Shown: positions 11,773 to 24,749, counted from the first letter of the stretch. The stretch is 64,000 nucleotides of DNA from Amaranthus tricolor (GCF_026212465.1 NC_080060.1:13466546-13530545), one strand, 5' to 3'. Notes: generated by a model from the letters alone, not told the origin. Numbers and translations are program-made.

Positions 11773-14700
11773 AAAATTAGCAAGATACGCGGCAATCTTG
11801 TGTTTTAATTCGCGCATCTCTCCACTTCTCAGAGGGCGTGTTTCCCTCGGAATGTCGTATAAAACCTATAATATAATATAAAATTAAAAAATTAATAAAC
11901 ATTAGATTTTACCAATAAAAATAATTTAATAACGTAACAAATACTTACGACATCTATGTTTTTGACTCCAACCTCCTTCACGGATTTTAAGATATCATCC
12001 ATGTATTTGAGAGTGTAGTAGCCGCAATCAACGAAATTAGAAGATTGTCGAAAGCACTAAGAGAAAATAGATGTTAGTGCAAAAGAAGCATAAAAACGCA
12101 TAAAATCGCAACTTAATACGTAATTTCTAGCATACGACTATGATTTTCAATTCTAACCACTTCAACGCAATAATATAGACCAAATAGTGTTGTGTGGCAA
12201 GCTTCGCGCAAAACAAACCAAGTTTGAGCTACTTTATGCGCAAAAGTGCCAAAAGCGCTTAAAAACGCATAAAATCGCAACTTAACACCTAATTTCTACC
12301 ATATGACAATGATTTTCAATTCTAACCACTTCAACACAATAATATATACCAAATAATGTTGTGTGCCAAGTATCGTGCAAATCTGATACAAATGTGGTTG
12401 TATCAAATGAAGATACCAAAGGAGCCCACACAAGGCTGCATCCAAGACCTAGGCTAGCGACCAGACCACCTTGCACGACACGTGGAGACCAAACCTATGC
12501 ATCTAGGACCTAGGCTAAAGTGGAAATGAATCTTGGTACTTGGATCTAGCTATCAAGGTCCTAAAAACATTCTAAGAATCCCCGTGGACTCCTAGCAGTT
12601 GAGCTGAAGGAGGGCTGCTCGACAGTTTGCTAGATTAGAATTGTCTTAAGTGTTTTTTTTTTTTGTGGTTGTTTCGTGTTCTTTTCATGATCATTTGTAG
12701 TTTTTGTCTGTGTCATTAATCAAAGCTTCCGCACAACATTAATCCTTGCATAACCAAGGCCTTAATCAACCCCGGTTTCGCATCAAAATCAAACCAAGTT
12801 TACTTTATGCGCAAAAGTGCCAAAAACGCTTAAAAACGCATTAAATCGCAACTTAACGCCTAATTTCCACCATATGACAATGATTTTCAATTCTAACCAC
12901 TTCAACACAATAATATACACCAAATAATGTTGTATGCCAAGTTTCGTGCAAATCAAACCAAGTTTGAGCTACTTTATGCGCAAAAGTGCCCAAAACGCAT
13001 AAAAACGCATAAAATCGCAACTTAACACGTAATTTCTAGCATACGACAATGATTTTCAATTCTAACCACTTCAACACAATAATATATACCAAATAGTGTT
13101 GTGTGCCAAGTTTCGTGCAAAACAAACCAAGTTTTTATGCGCAAAAGTGCAAAAAACGCTTTAAAACGCATAAAATCGCAACTTAACACGTAATTTCTAC
13201 CATATGACAATGATTTTCAATTCTAACCACTTCAACACAATAACATATACCTAATAATTTTGTGTGCCAAGTTTCGTGCAAATCTGATACAAATGTGGTT
13301 GTATCAAATGAAGATACCAAAGGAGCCCACACAAGGCTGCATCCAAGACCTAGGCTAGCGACCAGACCACCTTGCACGACACGTGGAGACCAAAACTATG
13401 CATCCAAGACCTAGGCTAAAGTGGAAATGGAATCTTGCTACTTGGATCTAGCTATCAAGGTCCTAAAACCATTCTAACAATCCCCGTGGACTCCTAGAAG
13501 TTGAGCTGAAGGAGGGCTACTCGACAGTTTGCTAGATCAGAATTGTCTTAAGTGTTTTTTTTGTGTGGTTGTTTCGTGTTCTTTTCATGATCATTTGTAG
13601 TTTTTGTCTGTGTCATTAATCAAAGCTTCCGCACAACATTAATCCTTGCATAACCAAGGCCTTAATCAGCCCCGGTTTCGCATCAAAATCAAACCAAGTT
13701 TACTTTATGCGCAAAAGTGCCAAAAACGGTTAAAAACCCTTAAAATCGCAACTTAACACGTAATTTCTACCATATGACAATGATTTTCAATTCTAACCAC
13801 TTCAACACAATAATATTTACTAAATAGTGTTGTGTGCCAAGTTTCGTGCAAAACAAACCAAGTTTGAGCTACTTTATGCGCAAAAGTGCCAAAAACGCTT
13901 AAAAACGCATAAAATCGCAACTTAATACGTAATTTCTAGCATATGACTATGATTTTCAATAATAACCACTTCAACACAAAAATATATACCAATTAGTATT
14001 GTGTGCCAAGTTTCGTGCAAAACAAACTAAGTTTGAGCTACTTTATGCGTAAAAGTGCCAAAAACGCTTAAAAACGCATAAAATCGCAACTTAACACCTA
14101 ATTTCTACCATATGAAAATGATTTTCAATTCTAACCACTTCAACACAATAATATATACCAAATAGTGTTGTGTGCCAAGTTTCGTGCAAAACAAACCAAG
14201 TTTGAGCTACTTTATGCGCAAAAGTGCCAAAAACGCTTAAAAACACATAAAATCGCAACGTAACACGTAATTTCTAGCATATGACTTTGATTTTCACTTC
14301 AACACAATAATATATACCAAATAGTGTTTTGTGCCAAGTTTCGTGCAAAACAAACCAAGTTTGAGCTATTTTATGCGCAAAAGTGTCAAAAAAGCTTAAA
14401 AAGCGCATAAAATCGAATTTGTGTACCTTTATTGCTGTCCATTTTGGAAATGTGGCTCTGGATGTAGATCCCATTTGTCCACGCACTTTTTTCATTGTGC
14501 TGAAACGCATGGGAAAAGTAATACTATTTATATATATGTATAACACTTAATTAAATCAAATTGGTAAAATAATTAGTATTACGACGCATTCATCAACGCT
14601 TTGAATTTTGTGTTGCGAGGCGGGCTTTGAGGTTTTTGTAATGAGTCGAAGACGTGCACAGTGTTCGTTAAAAGACATATGACCAAAAGTATCCAATGCA

Positions 14701-17504
14701 AACTAAAAATACAAATTTAAAATCAACAAATTAGAGATTAGGTGACTTTAAAAATCAAAAGATAAGTTCAATTTCAAAAATAAAACTTACTCTTCCGTAT
14801 ATGGAGCCAGAATGAACGTGTGTTTAGATGCAAGGGAATTAGTTTAAATAGTCTCAATGTATGCTCTGACGTCATCTAGATCATTTACACATTTAGTACC
14901 CGAAATTGACTCAGGACAAAACCATCCAATTTTTATTGGAGGTTCGCAAGAATTTAGCTCCTCGTAAGCCGCACTAAACTAACGAATAAGAAAATTTTGT
15001 TAGTAATTCGGTTATTAAAACAATTAAACAACAATGCCTAACTTGTAAGATAATGAGCATCACCTCATGTAGACATGGATAAGAGCTACGTTCAGCATCT
15101 CTCCTCTCAAAAATTGCCCAATGTCACTAGAACCAATAATTACAAACGGGCTTTCTAAAAAGCAGAATTGGTCCTTCTGCAGGTTTAGAATGATTGTGTC
15201 CTCCTCACGCAGACGAGATGCACAAGTGTGCAGCCATTTGCAATCTTGAGAGAGATCGTTTAGCTCCGCGTCAGTCAAAATTAGAGTGATTGGCATCGAC
15301 TTTGACCCAGTCGACACCTTTGTTGAGGAACCGATCTCTCTCCAAGATCTCTTTAGACTCTTTTGCTATTTCAATTTATACAATTAAATTAGTGTAGCAT
15401 GCAATTAAAAAAATAAAAATAAATAAGGTATAAATGATTCTTACCATGTTAGTGAATCGGACCCAAGCATATGGCCATGTGACGAAACTACCTAGGGCGT
15501 CTGATAGTTTCTCAAGGCTCCATGCTGGCATTGGAACCGGGAGTGAGAAATCTTCAAACCCCTTTACAATAGTTTCCACGGTCACACTGATGTAGCCACT
15601 TGTAACAGGCATCGAATGCACTGTTTGGCCCTCTTTGGTTGGCTGGGCCACACCATATGCAACCTCAGTTAAGTCGCCATCACTAGCAACACCTAACTGA
15701 GGCAACAAAAGAGAACAAGGAGTCGCCTCTTGAAAATTGCGTCGTTTAGTATAATAAGCATCATAATAAAATATTAAAACGCGTTGCAATTTAAATTAAT
15801 AAGTGCTTATATATTTAAAAACTATGTACCTGTAGCACTGGCTCCGGAGTTGGCTCCAGATTTTGAGCAACGGAGTTTATGGTCACCGGTGTGGGGTTTT
15901 CCCCTTCAGGGAAAGTAATGGGCTGGGGTGCTACGGGGGTAATAGGCTCGGGTGTTGGCTCAACCCAAGCATTAGGATCCCCATGTTAACTTTCCTGATC
16001 CTCGACAATCAGGTTTGCCAAGTCAACAATGGGTGCTCCCATCTTCTGCAACACGACGGCCAGTTTGACGAGAACGTCCTTCGTAATCTCTACTCGGAGG
16101 GTCACTACTTCATCCCGCGCGTCGTTCGGGATTGAGTAGCAACACACTCTTTGTCGAATGCCTTCTGTAACCCCACGCGGACTCCTCCTTTTCCGACTAC
16201 CCGCCCACTGTGGTCTTTCCCTAAGACCATATGCAATGCGTCAACATTGCCTCTTGGTGTGAACTCCCCCGTAGCTTCTTTTTCCTTCCAGCCCATCTGT
16301 TCAAATAAAAAGTGACATATATAGCAATTAGTATAAGTAAATCAAAGCCAAAGAATACAATACAAATCAAGAATATACTTAATAATTTCAAAACTCACCA
16401 CAGCATCAGCAACCTTCTTCGTTCCCAGATCATTAATGGTAAATTTACCACTTGCATCTCGGGAATTAAGCCCGCAATACCAATCACGCATTTGATCTCC
16501 AGCATGAGTATTCACGGATGCGGAGGTAGTCGTAGATGAGGGCGTGGATGAACTTTGATTGGGGTATAACCCGCATCCACCCACTCTTTTCGGACCTCAT
16601 CGTACGTTTTCTGGCCCAAGCGATGGTAAAACTTTATTTTGCTTACAGAATCAGAAGCTTTACCACGCTTTTCCTAATTAATCAATAGAAATCGAATGTC
16701 ATGTATTAGTTTAATGACTGAAGCAAAAAAAGTAAATTCAAATCAAAAACTATAATATAATATGAAATACTTACAACTTCTATGGGAGTTGTTCTTTTGG
16801 CAACAAAGGCCTCCCAATCCCTCTTCGATATGTGACCCCATATTTCATAGGGCATCTTCGAAGGTGCTTGCTCTCCTCCTTCGTTTCCCGTTTTGACCTT
16901 TTTGGTCGTACGGGCACGGCTCTTCGTAATCCAGCCAGTTACTAGCTTGGATTTGAAATCTCTGAATCTTTCAGCAACATTTGAAAGAAACACATTCTTC
17001 TTGTCCTCATCGCTCTCGATGTGGAAAAGATTCTACAAAAAAAAGTTATATTTATTACTGTCAATTAAATTAATTTTAAAATAAAACTAAATGAGTAAAA
17101 ATACTAAAGTTGCTTACCACAGTATCATTCCATAGAGAGTTCTTCAGACCCTATGGAACCTCGTTCCATGCGTGCAATATGGAAATCTTGCGGATACATC
17201 GGCCCACTTGTTTTCCATATTGCCTATGCCATTTTCCGCAGGGTTGACCCAATGCATTGTATTCCAAATGCTTGGGTTCTGTGACTTTGAGGTTTTTCGT
17301 AGGACCTCGCCCTTTTCTTTTCTTACTGGTAGTGGGAGCATCCATTGGTGGGGCGTCTTCAGTCTCAAAATCATTGTCAATTGGTGGAGCGTCTTCAGCC
17401 ATACGCTCGTACCTCACAATTTGGTCCTCTTCACTGTCGTAACTACGATGCTCATTATCCTAGGTCTCAATCTCGGGGACAATTTCGTCTCTGAATAGAT
17501 GCAT
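11773..17504 (-). pseudogene. CACTA second gene: Transposase_24-like with Ulp1-type (C48) protease domain
   Basis: A minus-strand multi-exon gene starts near 17504. Early exons read KRKGRGPTKNLKV, then a plant En/Spm (Ptta/Transposase_24-like) region at 16993-16760 (NVAERFRDFKSKLV, ISKRDWEAFVAKRT). At 15760-15440 a DUF8039-like domain follows (TPCSLLLPQLG, FVTWPYAWV). The C-terminal exons form a Ulp1-like cysteine protease: LNVALIHVYMR (about 15070), FILAPYTEE (about 14800), LHWILLVI (His codon 14696-14698), VHVFDSL (Asp codon 14645-14647), then after a 2370-bp intron CFRQSSNFVDCGYY (Cys codon 12024-12026). The last exon ends near 11773. One stop lies in the IETI exon near 14853, and early-exon joins are uncertain. 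Plant CACTA and MULE elements often carry such proteases; the role in transposition is unknown. Confidence 0.85.
12057..14426 (-). repeat. Intronic tandem array of ~170-bp units
   Basis: Nine copies of a unit of about 161-170 bp are recognised by the landmark TTTTCAATTCTAACCAC, at roughly 12146, 12313, 12883, 13053, 13214, 13783, 13953, 14123 and a partial copy near 14290. Two copies are followed by a nearly identical insert of about 407 bp (12383-12790 and 13284-13690), giving a higher-order period of about 900 bp. The array fills the intron between the exons ending ...PKWTAIK (donor GTACAC, exon end 14427) and starting with the Cys exon (acceptor TTAG, exon start 12056). A diverged single unit lies at about 17565-17685. 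The same unit, in the opposite orientation, forms the array at 57481-58520. Confidence 0.9.
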
Positions 17505-17698
17505 TGTATATCGGTACCTGAAAGAGTATGAATAGAAATATATTAGGACATAAGCTAAGTAATATTAAGAATATGACTATGATTTACAATTCTAATACGT
17601 TCAACACAATAATATATAACAAATAGTGTTATGTGCAAAGTTTAAACCAAGTGCCAAAAAAACTTTAAAAAGCTTTAAATTCATACCTTCTGAATCAC

Positions 17699-20600
17699 TT
17701 AATTCAAATGTATTCCTTCCGTGTGATCTACACGCATATAACCAACATCTACATCATCTACATCATCTTGATCCAATGATTTTGGATTGATAAAGGGAGG
17801 GGAGTCTTCAAAAGCTTTATATTCTTCCTCATCCTCAACATCACCTATACCAAGGATGCTTCTTTTTTCCGATACAACAATAGACCATTTTTTATCAAAC
17901 GGGTCTACAATGTAGAATACTTGCTTGGCTTGTGTGGCTAGTATGAATGGCTCCTCACTATCACGCAAACGAGTTAAGTCTACAAGAGTGAATCCACAAG
18001 GGTCGTCAGTTTTTATGCATCGTCGATTATTATCTACCCACTTACATTTGAAAAGACCAATATTGAAAGTAGAGTAGTCAAGCTCCCATATTTCATGTAC
18101 CCGCCTGTAGTATACCAATTTAGCATCAACCGGCGCTTGATCCTTCGCACTCGCGTAAAATGTAGATGACGCCAAAATAGAAACCCCACTATTATGTAGA
18201 TAACATGACTTCTTGTCTTGACCCTCAGTCCAAAATGTGAAGCCATTGACATCGTAACCCTAATATTTGTTGACATCATCACGCCCCAAAAGCTAACCAC
18301 TTAACAATTTCGGATACACCCTTGAGTTCTTCGCATATAACTCGATTATGAAACCAATTAATAAACGTCTTGTTATGCAACTGCATCAATGCCCTATCCC
18401 CTTTAGAAGGATGTTTTGCGTGCAATATATCAAAGTGCTCACTCAAAAAAGGATGAACTTTCGAAATATGATGCAACACATACAAGTGTGCTTGCAGAAG
18501 GCTGTCTCGAGGAGGTGTGACCGATTTGGAGCCAATTGTTCCTTTTCCCTCAAGCCTTCCTTCATGTCTAGAGGTGGGAAGTCCAATAGGCTTTACCATG
18601 GCCAAATACTCGGCTATAAAGTTACTAATCTCATCGCTCACAGTGCCTTGAATCATACTCCCCTCGGGTTGTGCTGGATTCCTCACCTTGTTTTGTAAAA
18701 CACCCATGTGTTTTTCAAAAGGATAACACCACCTTAAAAAAACTGGACCCAAAAGCTTGATCTCACGAACGAGATAAATAATAAGATGAACCATTATGTC
18801 AAAGAAAGAAGGTGGAAAATACATCTCAAACTTGCATAAAGTTACAATCGCTTCGAGTTGAAGTGCATCAAGTTTAAAGGGATCAAGAACTTTACTACAA
18901 ATTGTGTTGAAAAACGAACATAGCTCGGTAATAGCATATCTCACATGTTTTGGCAGTATTCCACGGATTGCAATTGGTAAAAACACTTGCATCATTACAT
19001 GGCAATCGTGAGATTTCATGCTTCCTAACTTCAACTCACCATTTAGGCTCACAAATCTCTTCATGTTGGATGAGTACCCAGACGGAACCTTAATGACATA
19101 CAAACACTCACAAAATGTCTGCTTCTCTACTTTGGACAATGTGTAGCAAGCTGGAGACAAATAAACTTTGTCATTACTCATCTTTTTCTTACTGCCACCA
19201 ACTTTATCAGCTCTATTTCTTTTCTTACACACCTTAACATGTGCCCATAACTAAAGACGAAGACCCTTACATTCAAACCAATCTCGCACGGCCCTAACAT
19301 CCTTTGTCTTACCCGAAATGTTCATGAGAGTCTCGAGTATGGCATCGCATACATTTTTCTCTATATGCATAACGTCAAGACAATGCCTAACCGTTAGATC
19401 TCTCCAATATGGAAGCTTCCAAAAGATTGATTCTTTTTTCCATAATCGGTCTTCACCCCCTTACACTTGCCCCGTTTTACCAAATACAGTCTCAACTCCC
19501 TTAACCTGTTCATAAACCTCATAACCGGTCAACGGTCGACGAGCTACACGGTCCTCAACCTCCCCGTTGAACAACTTCTTCTTCTTACGATATTGGTGGT
19601 CTCGTGGGAGGAACTTTCGATGGTGCATGAATACGTGTTTGCACTTAGGAATCCACATGGATTCCATGTCATCGACACATATTGAGCATGCTTTCTTCCC
19701 TTTGTTTTTATACCCCCGATAAGTTGCCATATGCCGGAAAATCATTAACGGTGCATAAAAGCATTGCACGCAAGGTGAACTTCTCATTAGCATATGCATC
19801 AAACACTGAAACGCCTTCATCCCACATCTTTCTCAAATCCTCAACTAGAGGTGCAAGATATACATCTATGTCATGGCCAGGTTGTTTAGGACCCGAGATA
19901 AGAAGCGAAAGCATAATGTACTTACGCTTCATACACAATCAAGGTGGCAAATTATAGATCACTAAAAGTACCGGCCAAGTACTATGTTGAGAACTAAGAT
20001 TGCCGAATGGGTTCATTCCATTCGTACACAGTCCAAGCCTTAAATTATGAACCTCATCCCCAAAAGTCTTATGCAACCTATCAATACTCTTCCACTCCGG
20101 AGAATCAGATGGATGTGTGAGCAAGTGACCTTTCTTCACCCTATCTACATGCCACCTCAAATTTAACGCATCTTTCTTTATAGAAAACAAGCGCTTGAAT
20201 CTAGGTATTATTGGAAGATACCACAACACCTTAGCCGGGGGCCCTTTAGCATCCCGAGCCCCTTTACGCTTGTAGCGCGATAACACACACCTAGGACACT
20301 ATTCTAAGTTCTCATTTTCATTCCGATACAACACACAATCATTCGGACACGCATAAATCTTCTGGTACTCTAAGCCGAAAGGACACATGAGCTTTTTGGC
20401 ATAATATGTCGACTTTGGAAGTTCATTTCCCTCAGGAAGCATCTCACCTAACGCTTCTAATAACATTGTGAAACTAGCATCACTCCAATTGAACTTTGAC
20501 TTAATGTTGAAAATTGTCAACACTGCTGTTAGTTTGGTGAACATTGTACATCCAGGGTACAAAGGCTTTTGAGAAGCCTCTGTCAACAAGTCAAAAACAC

Positions 20601-21019
20601 GAGGACGTTTTCCTAACTCATCCTCGACTCCCTCCATCATCTCATCAACATGATCCACATCCTCATCGACATTCTCTTCATCTGTCTCATACCCATCAAC
20701 ATGATCTACTACATCCTCATTGACATCGGCCACATTATTGACGTCCTCAACAACACTTTTCTCTTTGTAAACTCCCTCCTCACCATGCCAAACCCAAACA
20801 TGATATTGAGGCCTAAACCCACGTCGAAGTTTGTGCTCCCTAAGGATATCAACACTATCTACCTTTGATACATTGCCACAACTGACACATGGGCAATAAA
20901 AACCAACTCCCCCCCGTCCTAACTTGATGTTCAACCGCAATGCTACAAAATTCTAATACGCCATCAATAAATTCCGACGATTCAATGCTTCCATACATCC
21001 AAGAACGATCTTTTGTCAT
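17699..21019 (-). pseudogene. Tnp2-type CACTA transposase, broken
   Basis: Domains appear in the usual order. The transposase-associated N-terminus (MTKDRSWMYGSIESSEF at 21019, then YCPCVSCG) is followed by KFNWSDASFTMLLEALGEM. The Tnp2/Transposase_21 core shows AKVLWYLPIIPRFKRLF, a LRWH segment and NPFGNLSSQHSTWPVLL, then a cysteine pair ACSICVDD and FMHHRKFLPRDHQYR. A DUF4218-like region follows (18279-19232, SHDCHVMMQVFLPIAIRG, CYPFEKHMGVLQ), then a DUF4216-like region (17699-18175, GLFKCKWVDNN, VFYIVDPFDKKWSIVV). Breaks include an extra G in a G-run near 20912, in-frame stops near 20298 and 19937, and frame changes near 19710-19820 and 19235-19460. The protein would cut and rejoin element ends in the nucleus, but this copy cannot encode it as one chain. 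Confidence 0.92.
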
Positions 21020-21934
21020 CCTAATTAGTGTGATTAATTGATTCAAAACAAAATTAATACACAACTTTTAAACATATATACTTATTTCTAACAAACATAT
21101 TTAACCCTAAAAAAATATGTACTTATTTATACCAAATCTATTTAACCCTAAATATACATACTTCATATTCTAATTCTATACTTCATACTTTAATATTAAG
21201 CACTACATTGTAAATAAATCATATTCTAATTCTAATAGTTAAACACATAACTATAACAACAAACCACATTTTTAACAAATTACACAAATATTTAACAAAC
21301 TAATAACATAAACTTGAATAATGTAAAATTCACAAATAGTAAAATTTTGCACAAATAGTATCCAGATTTGGCATACTAGCATACAAGCAAAAGCAAAACA
21401 GTACATATCATTTGCAAATAACAATTCAAACAAAAATTCACTAAATTACTAAATTACATGTTAAATAATAAAAGCACAACGAAAAACAGAGAAACAAAAT
21501 TAGTAAATATACAAACGGTTGCCATAATTTTCGAGTTTTTTCATGAATATCTTGCAAAACATAAAAGCTTAACAAATTAAAAGGAGAAAAAAAATACCTT
21601 AATGTCGTGGGTTTTGAAGATGAACAAGAACAAAGTAATAAATTTCATGGGTTTATAAACCAAGAAGATGAAGAACTTTGAAGAAACTGTTAACACACAG
21701 CGTTTTTCGAGTTTGCAAATGAAGATGAAGAACTTTGAAGAAGAAGGCTGTTACGTTTGTGAAGATGAAGAAGAGGAACGAAGCAGATGAAGATGAAGAT
21801 GAAGATGAAGCGTTTTTTCAATGGGTTTGAGAGAACGAAGCAAAGTGTATACTGTAATACGTTGTAGTCAAGTTTTGTGAAAAGAGAATATCGGGTTTTT
21901 AATGCCACTGTATACTGTGTATATTTAATTAATT

Positions 21935-22210
21935 CCCAACGGTTATTTGTTGCGGGCCATAGCTAACCGCAGCAACTAATGCTGCTGATGTATTAAATGT
22001 GCTGATTAACGGTTATGTGTAAGGGTTATTTGCTGCGGTCCCTAAAAAAAACCGCAGCAATTAATATTGTAGTGAGTATTTGCTGCAGTCAAACCTTAAA
22101 ACCGCAGCAATTCATTGTTTTTTTTTCCAATTCTTTTTCCTATTTATTGCTGCGAATATACATAAACCGCAGCAAATGATAAGCAGCAAATACGTTTTTT
22201 TCCACTAGTG
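21935..22210. repeat. Right subterminal repeats of the CACTA element
   Basis: TTTGCTGCGG and CCGCAGCAA motifs recur between 21947 and 22190, ending in the terminus TTTTTTTCCACTAGTG. These lie upstream of the transposase gene, so this region also serves as its promoter side. The same motif is found at the ends of the two smaller family members. Confidence 0.8.
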
Positions 22211-22213
22211 AAT

Positions 22214-22477
22214 ATTTATTCTAATGTATGTCATATACAAAGAAATACTCCATTAGCTCATCCTCGTTTGATTAAGGTACTTCTTAATTAATTTTTATAT
22301 AACTTAATTGTGTATTTTTTTGAAGTATAATAGTCGAAGGTGAATTGTATTTAATCATGATATTAGTACTTACAATTAGTTTCATTTAATAATTTAGATA
22401 GATTTTTGTGTTAAAAGTACTTGTTTTTGTCATGAAATTGATAATAATATTAATTTTATGTGTACTTTTGTATAAAA
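22214..22477. other. Short intergenic spacer
   Basis: AT-rich DNA between the CACTA element and the MULE fragment. Nothing is recognised, although it may be the 5' leader of that fragment. Confidence 0.4.
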
Positions 22478-23215
22478 TGGCATCATATCGTGTGACTATA
22501 CGATATTTTGAAATGGTGAAATTCAAACATGTAATATAAATGTTTAGTATGTTGGTGGTAAACATATACTTTTCGTATGCGATTCGAACGTGGAGTTAAA
22601 TGAATTGAGACTTCATATATGTTCAAGGATTGGAATTGACTCAACAAGTAGTGTAAATATATGTTTTAAATATGGGATGAATGGACAATTTTTAGTCCAT
22701 CCTATTGAGGAAAAAGGAGGCATATGTGGTAGCATTCAAAGTTTATTCCTATTCCCTCTTTGGAGTTGTATGTAGAAGAGGTACCCTTAGGGAATCAAAA
22801 TATCAACATTGTAGAAACACATCAAGTTTTAAATGTAACTTCTACTCCTTCCTCTACGCCTATGCTATGTTAACCTTGGAAACTCAAAATTCCTTGTTCC
22901 ATTGTCTTCTTGTACTACTAATAATAAATCCTTTGGAATCCAACTTCCAAATGAGACAATGGTTAACTTAGGAGCAAATGAGCAAGTATATTAGAACTCT
23001 GATAATAAGAGAAATGAATTTATAAATCAACTTCTAAGAACGATGTGGGTATTAATGAGGATGTCCTAGGTAATGACTTGACTCTAGACAACACTCCTAT
23101 AATTGTTGGTCTTACATCTTATGCTTTCATTACTCCTCTAAATAAACATTAGAGGATAATTCTTAAAGGTCTTGGGCTTGTGAAACGACCTACTTTGCAA
23201 GTATTTTTCAACATT
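22478..23215 (+). pseudogene. MULE (MuDR-type) transposase N-terminal fragment
   Basis: Starting at the ATG near 22478, MASYRVTIR is followed across frame changes and stops by a N-G-E-I-Q segment, YVGGKHILFVCDSNVELNEL and ICSRIGIDSTSSVNICFKY, then FLVHPIEEKGG. This is the N-terminal region typical of plant MuDR-class transposases, where an aromatic-W-x-G motif is followed by a PB1-like domain. Further on (about 23040-23210) come DVLGNDLTLDN and TPIIVGLTSYAFITP, then LGLVKRPTLQVFF. A Trp codon appears changed to TGA near 22514. The zinc finger and catalytic DDE core are absent. A relative on the opposite strand at 42594-43680 shares the TLDN-type segment. No long inverted repeats are seen around it. 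Confidence 0.7.
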
Positions 23216-24740
23216 TTGCTCTTTGTCTTGCTTTTTCATTATTTAGGATTAATTTCAATTATTTATGATTACAAACGCACGGCGTGCCATTCGTCATAAG
23301 CTCTAGTTTGGAGCGATGATTACCCAAGGCATATTCTTGAGTTCATAATTCCAGTACTTCATTTCTGAAGTTGAGGAGCCTACCCAACTTGTATTGAACC
23401 TATTAGTGACGGGTAAAGCTCCTCTCCACCATCTGAAGTTCATTTGGATGAGATGGACTTGTCATATCCTTGCGATGTGGGGTCTTCCCAGCTTGAGTTG
23501 TCTAGTACTAGTTGTAGCTGACTCTATAAGGACGGTGTATTGAGATCGTAAACGACATTTTCATAATGTTATTTAAGACATTACGTGAACTACTCAATGA
23601 TAAGCTATAAATACCTATGATTACACCTTGAACAAGGGATCTAGGATTCAATTAATTCAAATATTTACTATCAATATTTATTGATCTTCAAACAATATTA
23701 TTTAGAGCAAACTATATTTATAAACATCTTCAATCATTTAGAACATTATATTGATGAGTATTTATTCAATAGGACGAACTTTGATTTGTTAAACCGATTA
23801 CATAAGCCTCACGTTACAAAATAGCCCTAATAATAGCCTCTAAGTTAAGAGCCACTGTGCACTTGGAAAAGGTTTATTATGCGAACATAACACCGACTTG
23901 GCAATCGGAGAAGGTCCCCGAAAAACCATTTCCAGCCCTCCTAATCTCTGTTTACTATGCAGCTCATAGAGCATTTTGAAGAGTGGTCTTATTATATTGC
24001 AAGATTGGCTAGATAGTATCAACGGACCTCTATAATCCCAACAATAACTTTTATTAAGACACATCTTTTGACTAATCCTAATTTAGTCATTAACTAATTG
24101 TATCATGTTTAAATACAGAAACAAAATGTAGAAACAAAACGTAGAGATGAATTCGTGTAACACGAACTAAAAGTATAATGAATGTAGCATGTATAATACA
24201 CATTAAAAAGGTGAATCTCTTTAAAGCAAAATTTTAGTCTTAGTTAAAAAAAAAAAAAAAAAAGTGCCCAAAGTATGACAATTAAAGCTGTATAAATTCT
24301 CAAATGACATGGTTATATAGTGAGACTATTTCTATTAATTGACTCTATATATACTTATTGTTTTATGGTGATCATTTATAAATTTAAAGTGATCACTCAT
24401 AAACTTAAAGTGATCACTTATACTTTTAAAGTAATCACTTTTTATAATTTAAAGTGATTACTTAAAACCTTAATTAATTCTTATAATTTGAAGTAATTAA
24501 TTAAAAAACTAGACTACTATATATACTCAGTTTCATAATCATAGGGGTTATACAACACTTGCTGTTAAAGTTGAAAACCATTTACTGATGTGATGAGTGC
24601 AAGAATAGATTTAGGCTATAAAATAGCCCACTTTTCTTGATTCATATATCGTAATCCTCAACTTAAAATCAGGACTACTACAAATCAGCAACCATTATTT
24701 GTGCATGAAAAACTGTTAAAACCCTCTATAACTACCCCTT
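23216..24740. other. Intergenic DNA with a possible decayed LTR
   Basis: No gene is recognised. At about 23606 there is a promoter-like GCTATAAATACC followed by an A-rich leader, and AGTTGTAGCTGACTC nearby, resembling a plant LTR U3/R border, but ends and TSD were not found. The 74-codon minus frame at 23840-24064 has no motif. Confidence 0.4.
24362..24465. repeat. Palindromic minisatellite (AAAGTGATCACTTATAA-type)
   Basis: About five imperfect tandem units contain AAGTGATCACTT, a 12-base palindrome, separated by AT spacers. A similar array occurs at about 31255-31450. It lies roughly 300-400 bp upstream of the ankyrin gene. Confidence 0.75.
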
Positions 24741-24742
24741 CT

Positions 24743-24749
24743 ATATAAT
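24743..24749 (+). promoter_or_regulatory. Probable TATA box of the ankyrin gene
   Basis: TATATAA lies 100 bp upstream of the ATG at 24849, in a CT-rich leader (CCCCTTC before it, CTCCCATTCCTCTTCTC after it) typical of a plant core promoter and 5' UTR. It is inferred from position only. Confidence 0.5.

Larger units (their letters stand above)
11315..22210 (-). mobile_element. CACTA (En/Spm) transposon, 10.9 kb, TSD AAT
   Basis: The right end, read on the minus strand, is CACTAGTGGAAAAAAACG. The left end is CATTAGTGCAAAAAACC, a mutated CACTA terminus. The 3-bp duplication AAT flanks it at 11312-11314 and 22211-22213. Both ends carry clustered GCTGCGGTTTT/AACCGCAGC subterminal motifs in both orientations. 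Two genes lie on the minus strand, in the order expected for plant CACTA elements: a Tnp2-type transposase (21019-17699), then a Transposase_24-like/Ulp1 protease gene (17504-11773). It is the fullest member of a family with two deletion derivatives here, at 46251-48068 and 56252-59433. Broken frames make it non-autonomous as it stands. Confidence 0.93.

Noticed and set aside
12282..14546. Several 62-90 codon frames with a shared sequence
   Set aside because: They are translations of the 170-bp intronic repeat; the similarity reflects the tandem array.
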